Positions 1 to 6,726 of a DNA stretch of 14,328 bases are shown one piece after another (the first letter of the stretch is position 1; the number at the start of each line of letters is the position of its first letter). This DNA is from Streptococcus sp. A12 (GTDB lineage: Bacteria; Bacillota; Bacilli; Lactobacillales; Streptococcaceae), in contig NZ_CAJPOU010000035.1 of the NCBI RefSeq assembly GCF_905372335.1, positions 1 through 14,328 on the forward strand. Direction: 5' to 3'. The notes beneath the pieces were generated by a model that saw nothing but the letters and a program-made list of their open reading frames with translations, did no database searches and was not told the DNA's origin. The translations under genes were made by a program, and so were the position numbers.

Positions 1-40
1 ATAGATAGACAGTAGGCAATACAGTCTAACTTTCCTTACT

Positions 41-68
41 ATTTTATCAAATTTCGTTTAAATTGCAA
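41..68 (-). promoter_or_regulatory. Promoter for a gene left of the window
   Basis: On the minus strand a -35 box TTGCAA (63-68) is followed after 16 bp by an extended -10 TGATAAAAT (41-49). Transcription would start near position 34 and run out of the window to the left, so the first 40 bases are probably the untranslated leader of an outside gene; no start codon is visible. The rest of 1-234, between this promoter and the ppc terminator, is AT-rich and shows no convincing gene. In some streptococci tuf lies near ftsW-ppc, but nothing here proves which gene follows. Confidence 0.6.
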
Positions 69-234
69 GTGTTTTACTAGCTTTTTTTCTTATTTCTTTT
101 TTCTTAAAGGAATTTATCCAAATGAAAGTTTGTGAAATCTCCTTTCCACTTCTTTTTTGAAATAAACAGCTAGATATTTCATTCTTTGCGACCAATTTTC
201 GAGTTTATTCACAATCATTTTCACTTTATTCCAG

Positions 235-269
235 TAAAAAACCCAATCCCTTTAATCGGGATTGGGTTT
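235..269 (-). terminator. Rho-independent terminator of ftsW-ppc
   Basis: The arms 239-250 and 258-269 form a perfect 12-bp stem (core CCCAATCCC / GGGATTGGG) around a 7-base loop. Read on the minus strand it is followed by seven U residues. It lies 11 bases past the ppc stop codon and closes the operon. Confidence 0.93.
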
Positions 270-280
270 AAGGTTCACGA

Positions 281-3106
281 TTAACCAGAATTACGCAATC
301 CTGTTGCGACACCATTGATCGTGATATGAATCAACTTGTCCTGATCAGCAGGCAATTCGCCGCGTCTCTGGCGTTTAATTAATTCTAATTGAATATAGTT
401 TAGAACATTAAAGTATGGCATACGATAATCTAAACTATCTTTTAGATAAGGGTTCTCAGCTAAGAGTTCATCATGACCTTCAATCTGTAAAATAACATCC
501 TTAGTCAATTGCCACTCGTCCAGGATAATATTGAAGATGTCACGAACCTCCTCTTCCTCACAAAGCTTGGCGTATTCAAAAGCAATGTTCATGTTGGCTT
601 TTGAGAGCACCATGTCTACGTTTGAAAGAAGAGACTTGAAGAATGGCCATTTTTGGTACATATAACGCAAGGTTTCAATGTTTTCAGGGGCTGCATCAAT
701 AAATTCTTTAAAACTAGACCCTACACCGTACCAACCTGGGAACATCACGCGGCTCTGTGACCATGAGAAGACCCAAGGAATGGCACGCAAGCCACCGATT
801 TCTTTGATGGTCTTACGGGCTGCTGGACGGGAACCAATATTGAAACTAGAAATGGCTTTAATCGGACTGGATTCGAAGAAGTAATCATAGAAATACTCAT
901 TGCCAAACACCAGTTCACGATAAATATCGTAGCTACGATTAACAATCTGGTCCATTATCTCATTGTACTGATCGGACATGCTCTTTTCACTCTTCTGCTT
1001 AGCAATCATCCGGTTAATCGTTGCAGATACCAACATTTCCAAGTTGTAATAAGCTGCATCCTTGTTCCCATATTTATTGCCAATGACCTCACCTTGCTCC
1101 GTCAAACGAATGCGGTCATTAATGGATCTCAATGGTTGTGAGGTGATGGCTTCATAGGTTGGACCGCCTCCACGACCAACTGTTCCACCACGGCCATGGA
1201 AGAAGGTAATCTTCACACCAAACTCGTCACCAATCGCTGTTAATTGTTGCTGGGCCTTATAAAGAGTCCAACAAGAAGATAGATAACCACCATCTTTGTT
1301 ACTATCTGAATAACCAAGCATAATTTCTTGGTAGTTATTCTTAGAAGCAATCCAGCGTTTAGCAATTGGAAGTGATAGATACTTTCTCATTGTATCTTCA
1401 GATTGATCCAAGTCTTCGATCGTCTCAAAGAGGGGAACAATTTGCACACGTGCGCTTTCCTTGTCAATCAGTCCCACTTCTTTCAACAGGATAGCCAACT
1501 CAAGCATATCCGATACACTGGTTGCATGAGAAATAATGGTTTGGCGAATAACATCTTCTCCTAAGCGGTCTTTTAATTCACGCGCTGTTTGGAAAATAGC
1601 TAATTCTTTTTCAAGCAATTCTGATTTTTCTGCATGGGTAGCAGATAAAATACGAGGATCTTCTAACAACTCTTGTAAAAGCAACTCGCACTTTTCGTCT
1701 TCTGACAAATCACTGTAATGGTCATTGATTCCAGCTTCTTTGAGAAGTTCCGCAACACAAGCTTCATGGACACTCGAATCTTGACGCATATCGATCGAAG
1801 CCAAGAAGAATCCAAAGACTTCTACTGCTTCTAATAACTCAGCAAACTCCCCTGAGATTAAAGCTTCTGCCTTATTTTCAATCAATGACTCTTGAATAAG
1901 GGTCAAATCCTGTTTAAATTCTTCAACTGTTTCGTAATAAGGAGGGCGATCTTCTGCCAACTCTTGGATTGCACCACTGATTCGGGTACCGATATAATCG
2001 GAAACCACTCCTTGTTGATGGGTGTGAGCACCGAGAAGACGCTCAACCGGATGACGGTCATCTACTGTTGAGCCAACGACAGACCATTCCTTGATATTCA
2101 ACAAGGTTTGGACCAACTTGGATTGAATATAATGGAAGGCCCGACGGTAGGGCTCCTTCTCTCTAAAGACAGATGTATCACTGGAACGGGCTGCCATCTC
2201 TTCAACCGCTTGACTGGTTTTTGAAAGATTGGTAGAGAGAGAGAAGTTCCGATAAAGACTAGAGATTTTCTGAATATAATAGTTCAGAATGACTTCACTT
2301 TGAATCGTAGCTGATCGCTTCAAGGTCTCTGCGGTTACAAAAGGATTCCCATCCCGGTCTCCACCAATCCACATTCCCATCGTAATCGGTTTGGGTTGTT
2401 GCAACTCAATCCCTTGCTCCTTGGCAAGACGTTTGTATTCCAACATTAAGTTGGGAACAGCCTGAAGGAAGGAACTATTATAGTATTCCATGACGTTGGT
2501 AATCTCATTAGTTACCTTGAGTTTCTTTTCACGGATCATATCGGTTTGCATCATAATTTCGATATTACGACGCAAATTATTGTACCATTTAGTCTCGTTC
2601 ATCAAGCCAGCTTTTACATCTCGGTGTTGGCGTAAAAGACTGTGAATGTGAGTGGTTAAGTCCAACATGGTTTTCCGTTGCACTTGGGTCGGATGAGCGG
2701 TCAATACCGGTACTACATTGAGGTGCTCCAAGATTTCCTGTGCATTTTCAGTCTCAGCTACCTGGCGAATGGTGGACGATAGTTTCCCTAGATAGTCCTG
2801 CCCCACATTATTTTGATGATTGATTTCAAAAGCCAAATCAACGTCTTCAGAGATATTAATCAACAATGGGAGAATGGCAAAGTAGCGAGAAATCACGGTC
2901 ATCTCTTCATTTGATAGCTCTTTGACAATTTGATCCAATTTTAAATAGTCTTTTGAAACAGATAGTTTTTTCAATTCAAGAATCTTATCAAAGGTTTCTG
3001 GACTCACCAAATTTTTAGCAATATCTTCTAAAATAGTGGTTAAAATCTCTGCTTCTTCTTTGATAATTTCTTTGTTGGTATAGCTCTCTAGTTTTTGTAA
3101 AGTCAT
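281..3106 (-). CDS. ppc: Phosphoenolpyruvate carboxylase
   Basis: Cytosolic PEP carboxylase. It adds bicarbonate to phosphoenolpyruvate to give oxaloacetate and phosphate, feeding aspartate and other amino-acid synthesis in bacteria with an incomplete TCA cycle. The 941 residues cover the full family length. Visible motifs are VLTAHPTQ with catalytic His138 (the same number as in the E. coli enzyme), GGDRDGNPFVT (248-258), LGYSDSNKDGG (597-607), the flexible catalytic loop FHGRGGTVGRGGGPT (636-650), and the buried C-terminal tail RNSG, where other family members often have RNTG. The start is supported by AAAGGAG a few bases upstream (about 3112-3118). It is the second gene of an operon, 28 bp behind ftsW with no terminator or promoter evident between them, and ends at a strong hairpin. 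The large fragments on the opposite strand are shadows. Identity is near certain. Confidence 0.98.
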   Translation of the reverse strand: MTLQKLESYTNKEIIKEEAEILTTILEDIAKNLVSPETFDKILELKKLSVSKDYLKLDQIVKELSNEEMTVISRYFAILPLLINISEDVDLAFEINHQNNVGQDYLGKLSSTIRQVAETENAQEILEHLNVVPVLTAHPTQVQRKTMLDLTTHIHSLLRQHRDVKAGLMNETKWYNNLRRNIEIMMQTDMIREKKLKVTNEITNVMEYYNSSFLQAVPNLMLEYKRLAKEQGIELQQPKPITMGMWIGGDRDGNPFVTAETLKRSATIQSEVILNYYIQKISSLYRNFSLSTNLSKTSQAVEEMAARSSDTSVFREKEPYRRAFHYIQSKLVQTLLNIKEWSVVGSTVDDRHPVERLLGAHTHQQGVVSDYIGTRISGAIQELAEDRPPYYETVEEFKQDLTLIQESLIENKAEALISGEFAELLEAVEVFGFFLASIDMRQDSSVHEACVAELLKEAGINDHYSDLSEDEKCELLLQELLEDPRILSATHAEKSELLEKELAIFQTARELKDRLGEDVIRQTIISHATSVSDMLELAILLKEVGLIDKESARVQIVPLFETIEDLDQSEDTMRKYLSLPIAKRWIASKNNYQEIMLGYSDSNKDGGYLSSCWTLYKAQQQLTAIGDEFGVKITFFHGRGGTVGRGGGPTYEAITSQPLRSINDRIRLTEQGEVIGNKYGNKDAAYYNLEMLVSATINRMIAKQKSEKSMSDQYNEIMDQIVNRSYDIYRELVFGNEYFYDYFFESSPIKAISSFNIGSRPAARKTIKEIGGLRAIPWVFSWSQSRVMFPGWYGVGSSFKEFIDAAPENIETLRYMYQKWPFFKSLLSNVDMVLSKANMNIAFEYAKLCEEEEVRDIFNIILDEWQLTKDVILQIEGHDELLAENPYLKDSLDYRMPYFNVLNYIQLELIKRQRRGELPADQDKLIHITINGVATGLRNSG

Positions 3107-3134
3107 GATAACTCCTTTCTTTACTCACTCCGAT

Positions 3135-4373
3135 TTAGTAATAGCTCTGAATTTTCTGAGGCTTCTCGTAAGAAGGATCCTCTTGAGTAGCTAGGGCGCG
3201 CTTTTCACTCGCATCAATATTCAAGACAAGGGCAATCGCAATGGATAAGACCCACAAACTATTTCCTCCTTGTGAAAGGAAAGGGAAGGTCACCCCTGTC
3301 GAAGGAATCAGCCCAGAAATCCCACCAATGTTGATGAAGGTTTGGGTCAGGAGCATCCCTCCTATACCAATCGCCATCATTGAATTAAATGGATCTCTTG
3401 CCCGAATCCCGACAAGAATAATGCGTAAAATTAAGAAGAACAACAAGGCTAGGATGAGACTAGCTCCCACAAAACCAAGTTCTTCAATAACGATTGAAAA
3501 GACAAAGTCTGTATGAGCTTCTGGCAAGTACCCTTGCTTTTCAATCGAATTTCCAAGTCCAAGGCCAAACCAGCCCCCATTACTCATGGCGTAATAAGAA
3601 TTGGCTAGTTGATGTCCCGAATCTGATAAATCATTAAAGGGGTTGTAAAAAGCACTGAATCGTTTCGCTACATATCCAAAGACAGGGATCTTGGAGAAAC
3701 GCTCTACCCCGATAAGCTGAATAGAATAAAGAAGAACGGTTGAACCTCCTACTAGGATAGCTAATAGGCTTGAAAACCAGCGGTAAGCTATACCACTTGC
3801 ACTAATCATAATTAAGGTTGTCAGTGCAAGAATGGTCGCATTTCCTAAGTCTGGCATGATGACCACAATAGCAATCAGGAAGAGCACCATCCAACGCCAA
3901 TCCGACAAATCTCGAGGAAGCCATTGATTGTGGGTTAACGCTTGGTAATCATATCGTTGAATTTCTTCTTGCTTTTTAGAGAAGACCAAGGCCAAGTACC
4001 AGACGATGATAATCTTCAAATACTCAGCTGGCTGAATAGAGAAACCTCCAAAACTCAACCATCCATGCGCACCATTCACCGTATCTGTGATGAAACGTGA
4101 TAGCAAAAGAAGGATCGTCTCAGCTATAATAAAAATTCCGATGAAGCCCTTTTTCTTAAGGACATTTAATTTCACCTTATAGGTAATCAGAATAGTGATC
4201 AAACTTAGAACAAAAAAGATCCCCTGGCTTCTGATCATCCCGAAAGGACTAAGCCCTTTTTGGATGGCTAAGGCACTCGTTGTCGAGTAGACTACTATCA
4301 ATCCCAATACTGACAAAAGGAGGTAAGGGATCAGGATCGAATAGTTTAAAAAATGACGTTTTTCTAATTTCAT
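3135..4373 (-). CDS. ftsW: Septal peptidoglycan glycosyltransferase FtsW
   Basis: Polytopic SEDS-family membrane protein that polymerises lipid II into glycan strands at the division septum together with a class B penicillin-binding protein. The 412 residues hold about ten hydrophobic segments. Family signatures are GWLSFGGFSIQPAEYLK (104-120), GLGLGNSIEKQGYLPEAHTDF (270-290) with the presumed catalytic Asp289 in the AHTDF motif, and the C-terminal PSTGVTFPFLSQGGNS (357-372). The N-terminus (KRHFLNYSILIPYLLL) fits streptococcal FtsW. RodA is the alternative SEDS protein, but the motif spelling and the ppc linkage, known in streptococci, favour FtsW. The Shine-Dalgarno sequence is weak (GGGTG), and a 4-codon reading frame ends over the start codon. 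It is expressed from an extended -10 promoter about 30 bases upstream and is probably co-transcribed with ppc. Confidence 0.95.
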   Translation of the reverse strand: MKLEKRHFLNYSILIPYLLLSVLGLIVVYSTTSALAIQKGLSPFGMIRSQGIFFVLSLITILITYKVKLNVLKKKGFIGIFIIAETILLLLSRFITDTVNGAHGWLSFGGFSIQPAEYLKIIIVWYLALVFSKKQEEIQRYDYQALTHNQWLPRDLSDWRWMVLFLIAIVVIMPDLGNATILALTTLIMISASGIAYRWFSSLLAILVGGSTVLLYSIQLIGVERFSKIPVFGYVAKRFSAFYNPFNDLSDSGHQLANSYYAMSNGGWFGLGLGNSIEKQGYLPEAHTDFVFSIVIEELGFVGASLILALLFFLILRIILVGIRARDPFNSMMAIGIGGMLLTQTFINIGGISGLIPSTGVTFPFLSQGGNSLWVLSIAIALVLNIDASEKRALATQEDPSYEKPQKIQSYY

Positions 4374-4404
4374 GTAACACCCATACTTCTAATTTTCAAA
4401 TTTC

Positions 4405-4413
4405 ATTATATCA
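4405..4413 (-). promoter_or_regulatory. Extended -10 promoter of ftsW-ppc
   Basis: The minus strand reads TGATATAAT, a perfect extended -10. Only a T-run sits at the -35 distance, so the TG extension probably carries recognition. Transcription would start near 4398, leaving a leader of about 25 bases before the ftsW start. Confidence 0.65.
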
Positions 4414-4592
4414 CCTTTCAATAGTAAAAAAAAGGAAAGACCAAATAAGATTCGGTTTTCACTTTCAAAAGATGATCAAACAAACCAGTCTGACTCTTAT
4501 TTCTACTCCAACTATTGTGAGGAAGCAAAGAAAATCGTTCCTCTGATTCACTATCATATCATCTTGTTTTTCCTGTTTTCAGGCCCTTTGTT

Positions 4593-4621
4593 TTGCCTTT
4601 TTCCGTCTTTTACGGTAAAAT
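4593..4621 (+). promoter_or_regulatory. Promoter of the GH25 muramidase gene (leaderless)
   Basis: TTGCCT (4593-4598), a 17-bp spacer and TAAAAT (4616-4621) make a good sigma-A promoter. The -10 box ends only 8 bases before the ATG at 4630, so the predicted transcript begins at or within two bases of the start codon. Confidence 0.6.
4598..4620 (+). repeat. Inverted repeat over spacer and -10 box (possible operator)
   Basis: The arms TTTTTCCGT (4598-4606) and ACGGTAAAA (4612-4620) are complementary at 8 of 9 positions around a 5-base centre. The repeat covers the promoter spacer and most of the -10 box, where a bound repressor would block RNA polymerase. No known regulator is recognised, and the T/A-rich outer part could be coincidence. 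Confidence 0.35.
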
Positions 4622-4629
4622 GAATCTGT

Positions 4630-5493
4630 ATGAGAAAAAGGATTAAACCAATTGTCCTCTTTGTCTTTTTCGCAAGTATCTTTTCCTTTTTGGTAATTTC
4701 TAAAACAGTGGCAGATATCCAAAGAAATCAACTTGCTAAAAACAAGACCCTACAAGAGGCAAAGAACACCAATCAAACAAAAATCCCATCTTCCTCTTCT
4801 TCTGACTCAGTTGAAGAATTAGATCAAGAATTTTTGAATCGACCAATTATCGATATCTCTGGTTGGCAATTGCCAAGCGAGATTGATTATGATCTCTTAG
4901 CACAAAATGTTTCCGGAGTCATTGTTCGAGTTCATAGTGGAGCTCAAGCTAAAAAAGAAAATGCCGCGACTTATTTAAATGGAATAGACAAATCATACGA
5001 AACTCATATTAAAGAGTTTCAAAAACGAAATATTCCAGTTGCGGTATATGCTTACGTAGCTTCCAAGGACAAAAAAGAAATGGAAAAGGAAGCAGAAGAG
5101 TTCTATCAGGCATCCAAAAAATACAAACCAACCTATTATTGGCTGGATGTAGAAGAAAAAACGATGGGTGATATGAACGCTGGCGTGGAGGCCTTCCGTG
5201 CCAAACTAGAATCATTGGGAGCCAAAAATATCGGAATCTATATCGGGACCTATTTCATGGAAGAACATAGTATCTCCACTGATAAATTTACCGCCCTCTG
5301 GATTCCAACTTATGGTCATGATGACGGCTACTACAATGCAGCACCATCTACTGATGACGAGTATGATCTTCATCAGTACACCTCTCAGGGACAATTGAAT
5401 GGTTTCACCCACTACTTGGACTTGAACCAGATTGCTCCTACACAGAATCGAGAAAAAATCTACCGAAAACTATTTACTGTAGATAAGAATTAA
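4630..5493 (+). CDS. Membrane-anchored GH25 muramidase (lysozyme family)
   Basis: Probable 1,4-beta-N-acetylmuramidase that cuts the glycan backbone of peptidoglycan at the outer face of the membrane. It has 287 residues: a basic N-terminus and one hydrophobic segment (about 8-24) forming a signal anchor, a Lys/Ser-rich linker (36-64, with a run of five Ser at 54-58), and a GH25 barrel from about 71. GH25 marks are DISGWQ (75-80), the catalytic YWLDVEE with Asp173 and Glu175, LWIPTYG (223-229), and the closing HQYTSQGQLNG and LDLNQ (248-267). There is no choline-binding or SH3 repeat, so attachment is by the membrane anchor. The start is forced: an in-frame TGA lies three codons upstream (4621-4623) and there is no alternative start before codon 21. 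No Shine-Dalgarno precedes it. The gene has its own promoter and terminator. Function is assigned by family; a wall-remodelling rather than lytic role is inferred. Confidence 0.9.
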   Translation: MRKRIKPIVLFVFFASIFSFLVISKTVADIQRNQLAKNKTLQEAKNTNQTKIPSSSSSDSVEELDQEFLNRPIIDISGWQLPSEIDYDLLAQNVSGVIVRVHSGAQAKKENAATYLNGIDKSYETHIKEFQKRNIPVAVYAYVASKDKKEMEKEAEEFYQASKKYKPTYYWLDVEEKTMGDMNAGVEAFRAKLESLGAKNIGIYIGTYFMEEHSISTDKFTALWIPTYGHDDGYYNAAPSTDDEYDLHQYTSQGQLNGFTHYLDLNQIAPTQNREKIYRKLFTVDKN

Positions 5494-5514
5494 AAGAGGC
5501 AACTGCCTCTTTTT
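5492..5514 (+). terminator. Rho-independent terminator of the muramidase gene
   Basis: AAAAGAGGC (5492-5500) pairs with GCCTCTTTT (5505-5513) around the loop AACT, followed by T residues. The stem begins inside the stop codon of the muramidase gene and separates it from the next unit. Confidence 0.88.
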
Positions 5515-5517
5515 CTC

Positions 5518-5548
5518 TTGAACGGAAACTCAAATAGTATGATATAAT
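5518..5548 (+). promoter_or_regulatory. Promoter of the ybaK-phosphatase unit
   Basis: TTGAAC (5518-5523) and the extended -10 TGATATAAT (5540-5548) stand 19 bp apart, slightly long but compensated by the TG extension. Transcription should start near 5555, giving a leader of about 25 bases. Confidence 0.7.
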
Positions 5549-5579
5549 GTTAGGAAATTAAGAGAAAGAGAAGAGTGAG

Positions 5580-6053
5580 ATGGCAAAAAAACAAAAAGTA
5601 AAAAAAACATTGGTTGAACAAATACTGCAGAAAGCAAAAATCGACCATACAGGATTGCAAATCAATGCTCTTGAGGGAATCATCCCAGAAGGAATTACGA
5701 CTGATCAAATCTATAAGACACTGGCTCTAACAGGTGATAAAACTGGTCCCGTCATTGGGATTGTTCCCATATCTGCCCACTTGTCAGAAAAAAAATTGGC
5801 TAAACTATCTGGCAATAAAAAAGTTAGTATGATTCTGCAAAAAGACTTAGAAAGGACGACGGGATATGTCCACGGAGCCAATAATCCTGTTGGCATTCGA
5901 CAAAAACACAACTACCCTATTTTTATTGACCAGTCTGCCCTGGAACTCGATCAGATGATTGTCTCTGCAGGTGAAGTTGGTCATAGCATTCAAATCAAGG
6001 CGCAAGATTTAGCTGATTTTGTCAAGGCTAACTTCGAAGACTTAGTCGAGTAA
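5580..6053 (+). CDS. YbaK/EbsC-type aminoacyl-tRNA deacylase
   Basis: Small cytosolic editing enzyme of the YbaK/EbsC branch of the prolyl-tRNA editing domain family, which hydrolyses mischarged tRNA in trans, typically Cys-tRNA(Pro). The 157 residues match the family length. Visible marks are QIYKTLAL with Lys46, the position of the essential lysine in E. coli YbaK, and GYVHGANNPVGIRQ (95-108), the family's substrate-pocket loop, followed by FIDQSA (115-120). The N-terminus is Lys-rich. The ribosome site is a weak purine stretch (AGAAGAG), with no better start nearby. The phosphatase gene follows after 14 bases, so the two are almost certainly co-transcribed. Enterococcal relatives are called EbsC. 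Substrate specificity cannot be read from sequence. Confidence 0.9.
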   Translation: MAKKQKVKKTLVEQILQKAKIDHTGLQINALEGIIPEGITTDQIYKTLALTGDKTGPVIGIVPISAHLSEKKLAKLSGNKKVSMILQKDLERTTGYVHGANNPVGIRQKHNYPIFIDQSALELDQMIVSAGEVGHSIQIKAQDLADFVKANFEDLVE

Positions 6054-6067
6054 AGGATAAAACCAAT

Positions 6068-6700
6068 ATGAAATTATATTTTGTCCGTCACGGACGTACT
6101 GAGTGGAATGAAGAGGGACGTATCCAAGGAGCAAATGGTGACTCTCCGCTTTTAGAATCTTCCATCCAACAGTTAAAAGCCTTGGGCCAGCATTTATCTC
6201 AAACATACTTTGATGCAGCTTATTCAAGTGACTTGCCTAGAGCTGTCCATACTGCTCAAATCATTCTCGAGCAAAATCAACATCCTATCTCCCTCCAAGA
6301 GACTCCTGCTCTACGGGAATGGCGGCTTGGTAGGTTAGAAGGTAGAAAAATTGTGGAGTTGAAGGCTCTCTATCCGGAGGAAATGAAGGCCTTTCGTCAT
6401 AATTTAGCTGAGTTTCACCACGATATTTTCGGAGCAGAATCCGTTGAAGAAACCACCCAACGGACCGAAAATTTTATCAAAAGTTTAAAAGACCAGTCTG
6501 GCGAGGCCATTCTAATCGTTGGCCATGGGGCTAATTTAACCGCTTCTATTCGGAGCCTACTTGGCTATAATCCAGAGGAACTCCGTAAAAACGGTGGCCT
6601 CAACAATGCTAGTGTGACCATTTTGACAACAGATGATTTTAAGCACTTTTACTTAGAAACTTGGAATGATACCTCTTATTTGGAGACTAAAAAACACTGA
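6068..6700 (+). CDS. Histidine phosphatase (phosphoglycerate mutase-like)
   Basis: Cytosolic member of the histidine phosphatase superfamily, branch 1, which transfers phosphate through a phosphohistidine. The 210 residues contain the RHG motif (7-9, nucleophile His8), SSDLPRA with Arg58, REWRLG with the presumed acid Glu84, and VGHGANL with the second catalytic His153. It is shorter than glycolytic GpmA (about 230 residues) and lacks that enzyme's usual spelling, so it is more likely a broad or unknown-substrate phosphatase of the GpmB/PhoE/CobC kind. The ribosome site AAAGGA overlaps the stop codon of the upstream deacylase gene, indicating translational coupling. Its own stop codon lies inside the terminator stem shared with lysS. 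Confidence 0.88.
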   Translation: MKLYFVRHGRTEWNEEGRIQGANGDSPLLESSIQQLKALGQHLSQTYFDAAYSSDLPRAVHTAQIILEQNQHPISLQETPALREWRLGRLEGRKIVELKALYPEEMKAFRHNLAEFHHDIFGAESVEETTQRTENFIKSLKDQSGEAILIVGHGANLTASIRSLLGYNPEELRKNGGLNNASVTILTTDDFKHFYLETWNDTSYLETKKH

Positions 6701-6722
6701 TCTTGTGATCAGTGTTTTCTTT
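6689..6722. terminator. Bidirectional terminator between phosphatase gene and lysS
   Basis: AAAACACTGATC (6691-6702) and GATCAGTGTTTT (6707-6718) form a perfect 12-bp stem around TTGT. An A-run on the left and a T-run on the right give a U tract in both directions. The phosphatase stop codon (6698-6700) lies inside the left arm and the lysS stop (6727-6729) is 8 bases past the right arm, so both genes share one hairpin. Confidence 0.92.
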
Positions 6723-6726
6723 TAGC

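Noticed and set aside
4507..4545. Inverted repeat GAGGAA / TTCCTC in the ftsW-muramidase spacer
   Set aside because: The arms are only 6 bp with a 13-base spacer and lie at no useful position relative to either promoter.
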